Source of the DNA: Streptomyces sp. Je 1-79
GTDB taxonomy: Bacteria > Actinomycetota > Actinomycetes > Streptomycetales > Streptomycetaceae
Length of the DNA stretch: 50,709 nucleotides
Assembly (NCBI RefSeq): GCF_025195125.1
Contig: NZ_JAMGSL010000022.1
Location: 1 to 50,709, forward strand
Direction: 5' to 3'
The notes under the pieces are model-generated. The model ran no database searches. It was given only the letters and a program-made list of their open reading frames with translations, and was not told where the DNA came from. Position numbers and translations under genes: made by a program. Numbering within the stretch: position 1 is the first letter of the stretch; every line of letters begins with the position of its first letter. Below are positions 8,435 through 15,744 of this stretch, in pieces.

Positions 8435-10666
8435 ATGCTTGGATCGACTCACGGCACCTTCACCACCGATCTCCGCGCCCGCGTGGTCGCCTGCGGAGAC
8501 CACTCCGGGACCCCGGGGGTCGCCGTGCACGGCGTCACCGCCGTCGAGGGGGACACGGACGTCAGCGGGCGGCCGCTCCACGCGCCCGTGCCCGACCTCG
8601 ACCGGTTCTTCCGGCCCGGGTCCGTCGCCGTCGTCGGGGCATCCGACGCCGAGGGGCGGCCGAACACCGGGATCACCCGGCAGCTGATCGCCTGGGCCGA
8701 ACGGGTCGGCGCCCGGCTCGTGCCCGTGCACCCCACCCGTACGACCGTCTTCGGCATCGATTGCGCGCCGTCCGTCGCCGCGCTCGCCGAGCCCGTCGAC
8801 CTCGCCGTCCTGCTGGTGGCCGATCCGCTCCCCGTGATCGAGGAACTGGCTGAGGCCAAGGTGAGGTTCGCCGTCGCCTTCGCCTCCGGGTTCGCCGAGA
8901 CCGGCGGCGAGGGCGCCGCCGCGCAGGAACGTCTCGCCGACGCCGTGCGGCGCTCCGGGATCCGTCTCCTCGGCCCGAACACCAACCTCAACGCCTTCGA
9001 GCGGTTCCGGGACGACCTGGACGGGCCCGCCATCGCGCTCATCACCCAGTCGGGGCACCAGGGGCGGCCCGTCCACACCCTCCAGGAGCTGGGGGTACGG
9101 CTCTCCCACTGGGCGCCGACGGGCAACGAGGCCGACCTGGAGACCGCCGACTTCATCTCGTACTTCGCGACCCGTCCCGAGGTCGGGGCCATCGCCTGTT
9201 ACGTCGAGGGGCTCAAGGACGGCCGCTCCTTCCTCCTCGCCGCCGACCGCGCCGCCCGCGAGGGCGTGCCCGTCGTCGCGGTCAAGGTCGGGCGGACGGA
9301 GACCGGGGCGCGGACGGCCGCCTCGCACACCGGGAAGCTGACGGGCGCCGACCAGGTGGTGGACGCGGCCATGCGGCAGTTCGGAGTGATCCGGGTCGAC
9401 GGGCTCGACGAACTCCAGGACACCGCGGCCCTGTTGGCCCGCGCGCGCAAGCCGGTCGCCGACGGCGTCGTCGTGTACTCCATCTCCGGCGGTACCGGAG
9501 CGCACTTCTCCGACCTCGCCACCGCCGCCGGGCTCCGCCTGCCGACCCTCCCCCGGACCAAGCAGGACGAGCTGCACCAGTGGATACCGCCCTATCTGAA
9601 CGTCGCCAACCCGGTCGACAACGGTGGGCACCCGGTGGGCGACTGGCGCGGGCGGAAGATCATCGACGCGATCCTCGCCGACCCGTCCGTCGGCGTCCTC
9701 ATCTGTCCGATCACCGGTCCGTTCCCGCCCATGAGCGACAAGCTCGCGCAGGACCTGGTGGAGGCGGCCGAGACGACCGACAAGCTGGTGTGCGTGGTGT
9801 GGGGGTCGCCGGTCGGTACCGAGGCGGCCTACCGCGAGACCCTGCTCGGTTCGTCGCGCGTCGCCACCTTCCGTACCTTCTCCAACTGCATCGGGGCCGT
9901 GAAGGCCTACCTCGACCACCACCGCTTCACCACCGGCTACCGCTCCCCCTTCGACGAGGCCCCGCGGACCCCCTCCCCCTCCTTCCGCAAGGCGCAGGCC
10001 CTGATGCGGCCGGGCCGGCAGCTCAGCGAGCACGCCGCGAAGCAGCTCCTGCGGGCGTACGGCATCAGGGTGCCGCGCGAGCAGCTGGTGACCAGCGCGG
10101 CAGCGGCGGTCCGGGCGGCCGCGCTCGTCGGCTACCCGGTCGTGATGAAGGCGTCGGGCGCGCAGCTCGCGCACAAGACGGAGCTGGGGCTCGTGAAGGT
10201 CGGGCTGACCTCGGCGAGCCAGGTGCGGGACGCGTACCGCGAGCTCACCGACATCGCCCGCTACGAGGGCGTCGACCTCGACGGGATCCTGGTCTGCCAG
10301 ATGGTCGGGCGGGGGGTCGAGATGGTGGTGGGCGTGACCCGCGACCCGCTCTTCGGGCCGACGGTCACCGTGGGGCTCGGGGGCGTCCTGGTCGAGGTCC
10401 TGAACGACGCGGCCGTGCGCGTGCCGCCGTTCGGCGAGGACCAGGCCAGGGACATGCTCGGCGAACTGCGCGGGCAGGCACTGCTGAAGGGCGTACGGGG
10501 GGCTCCGCCGGCGGACGTGGACGCGCTGGTGGAGGTCGTGCTGCGGGTGCAGCGGATGGCGCTCGAACTGGACGGCGACCTCGCCGAACTGGACATCAAC
10601 CCGCTGATGGTGCTGCCACGGGGGCAGGGCGCGGTGGCGCTCGACGCGCTCGCGGTCTGCCGATAG
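8435..10666 (+). CDS. ADP-forming acyl-CoA synthetase (fused alpha/beta)
   Basis: A 743-residue NDP-forming acyl-CoA synthetase. Start ATG 8435 has GGGGAGCGG eight bases upstream. Order: CoA-binding Rossmann domain (FFRPGSVAVVGAS), succinyl-CoA-ligase-like domains with the phospho-histidine motif SHTGKL (His298), then a C-terminal ATP-grasp domain (LSEHAAKQLLRAYGI ... YPVVMKAS ... ELDINPLMV). These enzymes make acyl-CoA from a carboxylate, CoA and ATP, releasing ADP. The acid used here is unknown. The enoyl-CoA hydratase starts nine bases after its stop, so the two form an operon under operators 2a/2b. Confidence 0.9.
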   Translation: MLGSTHGTFTTDLRARVVACGDHSGTPGVAVHGVTAVEGDTDVSGRPLHAPVPDLDRFFRPGSVAVVGASDAEGRPNTGITRQLIAWAERVGARLVPVHPTRTTVFGIDCAPSVAALAEPVDLAVLLVADPLPVIEELAEAKVRFAVAFASGFAETGGEGAAAQERLADAVRRSGIRLLGPNTNLNAFERFRDDLDGPAIALITQSGHQGRPVHTLQELGVRLSHWAPTGNEADLETADFISYFATRPEVGAIACYVEGLKDGRSFLLAADRAAREGVPVVAVKVGRTETGARTAASHTGKLTGADQVVDAAMRQFGVIRVDGLDELQDTAALLARARKPVADGVVVYSISGGTGAHFSDLATAAGLRLPTLPRTKQDELHQWIPPYLNVANPVDNGGHPVGDWRGRKIIDAILADPSVGVLICPITGPFPPMSDKLAQDLVEAAETTDKLVCVVWGSPVGTEAAYRETLLGSSRVATFRTFSNCIGAVKAYLDHHRFTTGYRSPFDEAPRTPSPSFRKAQALMRPGRQLSEHAAKQLLRAYGIRVPREQLVTSAAAAVRAAALVGYPVVMKASGAQLAHKTELGLVKVGLTSASQVRDAYRELTDIARYEGVDLDGILVCQMVGRGVEMVVGVTRDPLFGPTVTVGLGGVLVEVLNDAAVRVPPFGEDQARDMLGELRGQALLKGVRGAPPADVDALVEVVLRVQRMALELDGDLAELDINPLMVLPRGQGAVALDALAVCR

Positions 10667-10674
10667 GAGCCCTG

Positions 10675-11520
10675 GTGGAAGACCTGCTGCACGAGGTCGG
10701 GAACGGCGTCTCGTGGATCACCCTCAACCGGCCCGAGGCGATGAACGCGGTCACCTGGGACCAGCGCGAGCGGATCATCACGCTGCTGGCGGAGGCGTCC
10801 GCCGACCCGGACGTACGGGCGGTGGTGGTGACGGCCACCGGGCGGGGCTTCTGCGCGGGGGCGGACCTGCGGGGCACGCCGTCGTCGGACGAGCGTGTGC
10901 CGGACGAGCGTGTGCCCGGGGGGCATGTGCCGGGCGAGCGTGTGCCGGGGGAGCGTGTGCCGGGGGACGTGGCGCGGACGATCCGGCAGGGCGCGCAGCG
11001 GTTCATCGGGGCCGTACTGGACTGCGAGAAGCCGGTGATCGCGGCGGTGAACGGGACGGCGGCCGGGATCGGGGCGCATCTGGCGTTCGCGTGCGATCTG
11101 GTCCTGGCGGCCGAGTCGGCGAAGTTCATCGAGGTGTTCGTGCGGCGGGGTCTGGTGCCGGACGGGGGCGGGGCGTATCTGCTCCCCCGGCTGATCGGGC
11201 CGCAGCGGGCGAAGGAGCTGATGTTCTTCGGGGACGCGGTGACCGCCCACGACGCCCGGGAGCTGGGCCTGGTGAACCGGGTCGTGGCGGCAGAGGAGCT
11301 GGAGAAGACCGCGCGGGAGTGGGCCGAGCGTCTCGCCCAGGGGCCGACCCGCGCCCTGGCGCTCACCAAGCAGCTGGTGAACGCCTCGCTGGACGCGGAC
11401 CGGGCCGCCGCCTTCGCCGCGGAGGCGGCGGCCCAGGAGATCAACATGACCACGCGGGACGCGAACGAGGGCGTCGCGAGCTTCGTGGAGCGCCGGACGC
11501 CCCGGTACGAGGGCCGCTGA
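10675..11520 (+). CDS. Enoyl-CoA hydratase/isomerase family protein
   Basis: A 281-residue crotonase-fold protein. GTG 10675 follows AGGAG at the stop of the upstream gene. Oxyanion-hole segments are clear: GRGFCAGADLRG (residues 57-67) and NGTAAGIGAHLAFACDL. The acidic residue in LVPDGGGAYLLPRLIG fits a hydratase. Length is about 20 residues over the usual 260 because residues 72-96 carry five copies of a pentapeptide (D/G)ERVP just after the first motif. It should hydrate an enoyl-CoA in the same pathway as the upstream synthetase. Confidence 0.9.
   Translation: MEDLLHEVGNGVSWITLNRPEAMNAVTWDQRERIITLLAEASADPDVRAVVVTATGRGFCAGADLRGTPSSDERVPDERVPGGHVPGERVPGERVPGDVARTIRQGAQRFIGAVLDCEKPVIAAVNGTAAGIGAHLAFACDLVLAAESAKFIEVFVRRGLVPDGGGAYLLPRLIGPQRAKELMFFGDAVTAHDARELGLVNRVVAAEELEKTAREWAERLAQGPTRALALTKQLVNASLDADRAAAFAAEAAAQEINMTTRDANEGVASFVERRTPRYEGR
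10888..10962 (+). repeat. 15-bp in-frame tandem repeat inside the enoyl-CoA hydratase gene
   Basis: Five 15-bp units of the type GACGAGCGTGTGCCG encode DERVP, DERVP, GGHVP, GERVP, GERVP. The array lengthens a surface loop after the first oxyanion-hole segment without breaking the frame. Confidence 0.85.
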
Positions 11521-11590
11521 GCCGCGCGAGGGGTCAGGGCGCGGTCAGGGCAATCAGGCGGTCAGGGCAATCAGGGCGCGGTCAGGCTGA
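11521..11590. repeat. Direct repeats between convergent stop codons
   Basis: Iterated GGTCAGGGC and CAATCAGG units fill the short gap between the enoyl-CoA hydratase stop (11520) and run into the 3' end of the DUF11 gene (stop 11571). No clean terminator hairpin is visible here. Confidence 0.6.
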
Positions 11591-12209
11591 ACTTCTGCCC
11601 GTTGGTGTTGCTGGCACCAGGGCTGTTGATGTTGTTGTTGGTGCTGATGTTGTTGAACATCGGCAGGACGCCGTTGAGGTTGACGGGGAGGATCGACAGG
11701 ACGCCGCCCCCCTCCTCGCCGTCGTCGTCACAGTCGCCGCCGGTGACGGTCGTGGGGTCGCTCGCGGAGTCCGAGGCGCCGGTCGGCGTGTCCTCCACGA
11801 TCGCGGTGTTGGTCAGGTTGCAGGGAGCGTCGGCGGCGACCAAGACCGTCACGTCGATGGCGTAGCCCTGGCCGGCGGGGATCGCGGGGGTGTTGCACGT
11901 GAGCGTCTGGGTCCAGACGCAGCTGACCGCGACGTCGTTGTCGACGACGTTCAGGTCGTCGATCTGGAGCCCTGCCGGAAAGGTGTCCGTCATCTCCGTC
12001 CCGCCGCTCGCCTCGTCACCGGAGTTGGTGACCGTGATCCGGTAGACGCCCTGACCACCCCGGGCGAAGTCGCCCGTGTGGGTCTTCGTGATCTCCAGCT
12101 GGGCCGCCGCGTAGGCGGAGGTGACCCCGAAGGCGAACGGCAGCCCGAGACCGAGTCCCAGGACGGTGCCGACGGCCGACATGCGGCGCCCGAACGTGTG
12201 CGTGGCCAT
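11571..12209 (-). CDS. Secreted DUF11-domain protein with Asn-rich tail
   Basis: A 212-residue exported protein. ATG 12209 has AGGAG nine bases upstream. A signal peptide covers about residues 1-36 (VGTVLGLGLGLPFAFGVTSAYA-A). The next 120 residues form one DUF11 beta-sandwich (LEITKTHTGDF..GGQGVYRITVTNSG...TDTFPAGL), a cell-surface module, with two cysteine pairs. An acidic stretch (CDDDGEEGGG) leads into a C-terminal tail very rich in Asn, NNISTNNNINSP and SNTNGQ. No LPXTG or membrane anchor is seen. It is probably a released or wall-associated protein; its role is unknown. Confidence 0.82.
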   Translation of the reverse strand: MATHTFGRRMSAVGTVLGLGLGLPFAFGVTSAYAAAQLEITKTHTGDFARGGQGVYRITVTNSGDEASGGTEMTDTFPAGLQIDDLNVVDNDVAVSCVWTQTLTCNTPAIPAGQGYAIDVTVLVAADAPCNLTNTAIVEDTPTGASDSASDPTTVTGGDCDDDGEEGGGVLSILPVNLNGVLPMFNNISTNNNINSPGASNTNGQKFSLTAP

Positions 12210-12404
12210 GTACGTCTCCTGTCGTGTGATGTCTGTCGCGACCGGCTCCGGCTGCTCCACGGCGGCACGGTCCACGGATGTCTGCACGTCGGCAACGCAC
12301 CAGGTGGGGGCCTGATTACGGGGGCATGGCCCGCTTCACCCGATCGCCATGACGAGGTGGCCGCCGTGCGGGGTACGGACGGTCCTCGGCACACGGGTTT
12401 TCAT

Positions 12405-12419
12405 CTGACGACTCGTCAG
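12405..12419. promoter_or_regulatory. TetR-type operator, site 3
   Basis: CTGACGACTCGTCAG, with perfect 6-bp arms. It ends 13 bases before the GTG at 12433, so repressor binding would overlap the promoter of the flavin reductase gene. Confidence 0.72.
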
Positions 12420-12432
12420 GTTCAATGGACGT

Positions 12433-13038
12433 GTGATGGGACACGCTGGGATGGCGGCCACCGCCGTCCGATACCTCAGGTCGGCCGGATCGCCCACGAC
12501 CGTCGAAGCACCGCCCAGGCCGCGGCTCCGGGCGGTACGGGAGGACGAACGGCTGCCCGTGGACCCGGCCGAGTTCCGGCGCGTGCTCGGGCACTTCGCG
12601 AGCGGCGTCACCGTGGTGACGGCGCTGGACGCGGACGGCCCGGCCGGCTTCGCCTGCCAGTCCTTCGCCTCGCTCTCCCTGGACCCTCCCCTGGTGGCCT
12701 TCATGGTCGCCCGTACGTCGACGACCTGGCCCCGGATCGCCCGCGCCGGGGTCTTCTGCGTCAACGTGCTGGGCGCGGACCAGCGGGCCCTGTGCCTGGG
12801 CTTCGCGAAGAGCGGGGCTGACAAGTTCGCGGGGGTGGCGTACGACGCGGCTCCGGTCACGCGCTCGCCCCGGCTGGCCGGGGCCCCCGCGTGGATCGAC
12901 TGCACGATCGCCACGGTCCACACGGGCGGGGACCACCTGATCGTGGTGGGCAGGGTGGAGGCCCTGGGCACTCCCGACGAGGACGAGGGCGAGCCGCTGC
13001 TCTTCCACCGGGGCCGGTTCGGGCGCTTCGGCGACTGA
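12433..13038 (+). CDS. Flavin reductase-like protein (two-component monooxygenase partner)
   Basis: A 201-residue protein of the FMN-binding split-barrel flavin reductase family. The motif run FRRVLGHFASGVTVVTALD...GFACQSFASLSLDPPLVAFMVAR...FCVNVLGADQRALC (residues about 48-125) is diagnostic. Such enzymes reduce FMN or FAD with NAD(P)H and hand it to a separate monooxygenase. No such oxygenase is adjacent; the acyl-CoA dehydrogenase-fold proteins at 32-34 kb are a speculative partner. The first 40 residues are extra. GTG 12433 and ATG 12436 are both possible starts. The mRNA may be leaderless, given the operator only 13 bases away. Confidence 0.87.
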   Translation: MMGHAGMAATAVRYLRSAGSPTTVEAPPRPRLRAVREDERLPVDPAEFRRVLGHFASGVTVVTALDADGPAGFACQSFASLSLDPPLVAFMVARTSTTWPRIARAGVFCVNVLGADQRALCLGFAKSGADKFAGVAYDAAPVTRSPRLAGAPAWIDCTIATVHTGGDHLIVVGRVEALGTPDEDEGEPLLFHRGRFGRFGD

Positions 13039-13166
13039 CGGGCGCCTGTGGCGGGTGCCGTCGGGGCCAGGCGTCGCCGGTTCCTCGATGCCGGGGACGC
13101 CGTGTATCGCGGGCGTATCGAAAACCGCATACGCCACCGCAACGGCCCCCCGTCTCCAATGGGCAC

Positions 13167-13868
13167 ATGACCCACGACGCATCCCTGCCGGTACCGACCC
13201 GCCGCACGCGCAGGACCGTGCTCCTCGGCCTGGCGGTCCTCGGCGTGGCGAGCGCCCTGTTCGTCGTACGGAAGCCGCTCATGATGTCCGCTCCGAGGTG
13301 CATGGCCGGGCGGTGGCACGGCTGCCTCGACACCTTCAACGGCGTGATGCTCATGACCTTGGTCACGCTGCCGCTGGCCGCGCTGGTGGCGTGGGCCCTG
13401 GCGCGTCGTCGGCGGGCCGCAGGCGTCGCGTCGGCGTGGCGGAAGTCGCTCGCCGAGGTGGGCATGGTCCACGGGACGGTGCCGTTCGTGTGGATGACGA
13501 TGATGCCGGGCGGCGGGGCCGGGACCGTCCCCGCGCGGGTGAGCCTGGTACCGCTGCGGGACCTGGTCACGATGGGGCCGCTCGGGATCGGCGGCAACCT
13601 GCTGGTCTTCGCGGCGCTCGGCTTCTTCGCCCCGATGCGGTCCGCGGCGCTGACATCCGTACCGCGGATCCTGGCGCTCGGGGCGGGCTGCTCGGTCCTG
13701 GTCGAGACCGCCCAGTACGTCCTGCGGCTCGACCGGGTGTCCTCCGTGGACGACGTACTGGTCAACGCCGCCGGCGCCGCGCTGGCCGGGCTGGCGTCGC
13801 GCCGCTGGTGGCGCACGTCGCCGGAGACGCCCTCCTCGTACACGTCGGCGGTACGGCGTGCTGCTTAG
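13167..13868 (+). CDS. VanZ-family membrane protein
   Basis: A 233-residue integral membrane protein with about four to five hydrophobic helices. It starts at ATG 13167. The VanZ-like core is visible in RVSLVPLRDLVTMGPLGIGGNLLVFAALGFFAP and in SVLVETAQYVLRLDRVSSVDDVLVNAAGAALAG, where the buried Glu and Asp residues are conserved. VanZ proteins are linked to low-level teicoplanin resistance and envelope homeostasis, but most members have no known function. It precedes a two-component system by nine bases in the same direction and is probably co-transcribed with it. Confidence 0.85.
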   Translation: MTHDASLPVPTRRTRRTVLLGLAVLGVASALFVVRKPLMMSAPRCMAGRWHGCLDTFNGVMLMTLVTLPLAALVAWALARRRRAAGVASAWRKSLAEVGMVHGTVPFVWMTMMPGGGAGTVPARVSLVPLRDLVTMGPLGIGGNLLVFAALGFFAPMRSAALTSVPRILALGAGCSVLVETAQYVLRLDRVSSVDDVLVNAAGAALAGLASRRWWRTSPETPSSYTSAVRRAA

Positions 13869-13877
13869 GCTTCCGGC

Positions 13878-14630
13878 ATGCGCGTACTGATCGTGGAGGA
13901 CGAGCCCTACCTGGCCGAGGCCGTCCGTGACGGCCTGCGGCTGGAGGCGATCGCCGCCGACATCGCCGCCGACGGCGACACCGCCCTGGAACTGCTCAGC
14001 GTCCACTCCTACGACCTCGCGGTCCTCGACCGCGACATCCCCGGCCCCTCCGGCGACGAGGTCGCCCGGCGCATCGTCGCCTCCGGCAGCGGCATCCCGA
14101 TCCTCATGCTCACCGCCGCCGACCGGATCGACGACAAGGCCTCCGGGTTCGAACTCGGCGCCGACGACTACCTCACCAAACCGTTCGACCTGCGAGAGCT
14201 CGTCCTGCGGCTGAGGGCGCTCGACCGCAGACGCGCGTACGCCCGGCCCCCGGTCCGCGAGATCGCGGGCCTGCGGCTCGACCCCTTCCGCCGGGAGGTC
14301 TTCCGCGACGGCCGCTACGTCGCGCTCACCCGCAAACAGTTCGCCGTGCTGGAGGTCCTCGTCGCCGCCGAGGGCGGGGTCGTCAGCGCCGAAGAGCTGC
14401 TGGAGCGGGCCTGGGACGGGAACGCCGACCCCCTCACCAACGCCGTGCGCATCACCGTCTCCGCCCTGCGCAAACGGCTCGGCGAACCGTGGATCATCGC
14501 CACGCTCCCCGGCGTCGGCTACCGGATCGACACCGGCACGGACAGCGCCCCGGGCACGGACACCACCGGCCCCGGCACGGACCGCGCCCCCGGGACGGAC
14601 GCCACCGGCCCCGGCAGCACTCATGCCTAG
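13878..14630 (+). CDS. OmpR-family response regulator
   Basis: A 250-residue regulator. The receiver domain (1-115) has the acidic pair at DEP (residues 8-9), phospho-acceptor Asp51 in DLAVLDRDIPG, and Lys101 in LTKPF. A winged-helix DNA-binding domain follows (about 125-220, RKQFAVLEVL...NAVRITVSALRKRLG). The last 30 residues are a Pro/Gly/Thr/Asp-rich tail made of a duplicated 13-residue unit, unusual for the family. Its end overlaps the kinase start by eight bases. The stimulus is unknown. Confidence 0.93.
   Translation: MRVLIVEDEPYLAEAVRDGLRLEAIAADIAADGDTALELLSVHSYDLAVLDRDIPGPSGDEVARRIVASGSGIPILMLTAADRIDDKASGFELGADDYLTKPFDLRELVLRLRALDRRRAYARPPVREIAGLRLDPFRREVFRDGRYVALTRKQFAVLEVLVAAEGGVVSAEELLERAWDGNADPLTNAVRITVSALRKRLGEPWIIATLPGVGYRIDTGTDSAPGTDTTGPGTDRAPGTDATGPGSTHA
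14538..14615 (+). repeat. Duplicated 39-bp unit at the 3' end of the response regulator gene
   Basis: Two 39-bp copies encode TDSAPGTDTTGPG and TDRAPGTDATGPG, after the winged-helix domain and just before the kinase start. It looks like a recent in-frame duplication. Confidence 0.8.
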
Positions 14631-15702
14631 ACGCCGAGGGCTCAGCGCCCGACTGAAACTCACCCTCAGCTACGCCGGGTTCCTCGCCGTCGCCGGAGCC
14701 CTCCTGCTGGCCGTGGTCTGGGGGTTCCTGCTGCGCTACGTACCCGACAACTCCCAGGGCCTTCTCGGGATCTCACCCAACCGCTACCTCCTGGTGCGCA
14801 CCTTCGTCCCCGCCGCGGCCGTGGCGATGCTCTTCCTCCTCCTGTTCGGCCTCGTCGGGGGTTGGATCCTCGCCGGCCGGATGCTCGCGCCCCTCACGCG
14901 GATCACGGACGCGGCACGGAGGGCCGGGAACGGGTCGCTGTCCCACCGGATCCGTATGAAGGGCCGCCAGGACGAGTTCCGCGAACTCTCCGACGCGTTC
15001 GACTCGATGCTCGAACAGCTCGAGTCCCACGTCGCCGAGCAGCAGAGGTTCGCCGCGAACGCCTCCCACGAGCTGCGCACCCCGCTGGCGATCTCGCGCG
15101 CGCTCCTCGACGTCGCCCGCGAGGACCCCACGCGGGACCGGGGCGAACTCGTCGAACGCCTGCACGCCGTCAACACGCGGGCGATCGACCTCACCGAGGC
15201 CCTCCTGCTGCTCAGCCGCGGCGACCGCGGAACCCTCACCCGCGAGAGCGTCGACCTCTCCCTCCTCGCCGAGGAAGCCGCCGAGACGCTGCTTCCCCTC
15301 GCCGAACAGCGCCGGATCACCCTCGACGTCACCGGCGGGGCGGCCCGGACCAGCGGCTCGGCGGAGCTCCTGCAGCGGATGGTGACGAACCTCGTCCAGA
15401 ACGCCGTCGTCCACAACCTCCCCGCCGACGGCACCGTGACGGTCCACACCGAGGCGTACGGCGACAGGAGCGTGCTGCGGGTCGAGAACACCGGTCCTCG
15501 GCTGCCACCGGAACTCGTACCGACCCTCACCGAACCCTTCCAGCGCGGAGCGGAGCGCGCCCGCACCGACGAGCACGCCGGCGCCGGTCTCGGCCTGGCC
15601 ATCGTGGCCAGCATCGTCCGCGCCCACGACGGGACCCTCGAACTCGCCCCCGGCCCGGCCGGCGGTCTCCTCGTCACGGTCGGGCTTCCCGGCACGCCGT
15701 AG
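14623..15702 (+). CDS. Sensor histidine kinase
   Basis: A 359-residue membrane kinase paired with the preceding regulator. Two transmembrane helices (about 17-38 and 60-85) flank a very short extracellular loop of about 20 residues, so it may sense within the membrane. A HAMP domain follows (LAPLTRITDAARR...). The H-box is FAANASHELRTPLA with His149, then the N-box NLVQNAVVHN, and G-boxes VENTGPRLP and GAGLGLAI. ATG 14623 lies inside the regulator gene, indicating translational coupling. Confidence 0.93.
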   Translation: MPRRRGLSARLKLTLSYAGFLAVAGALLLAVVWGFLLRYVPDNSQGLLGISPNRYLLVRTFVPAAAVAMLFLLLFGLVGGWILAGRMLAPLTRITDAARRAGNGSLSHRIRMKGRQDEFRELSDAFDSMLEQLESHVAEQQRFAANASHELRTPLAISRALLDVAREDPTRDRGELVERLHAVNTRAIDLTEALLLLSRGDRGTLTRESVDLSLLAEEAAETLLPLAEQRRITLDVTGGAARTSGSAELLQRMVTNLVQNAVVHNLPADGTVTVHTEAYGDRSVLRVENTGPRLPPELVPTLTEPFQRGAERARTDEHAGAGLGLAIVASIVRAHDGTLELAPGPAGGLLVTVGLPGTP

Positions 15703-15744
15703 ACACAGTCTCTGAGCCTCGGTCCGTGCTCGGGCGCGGCCCGT

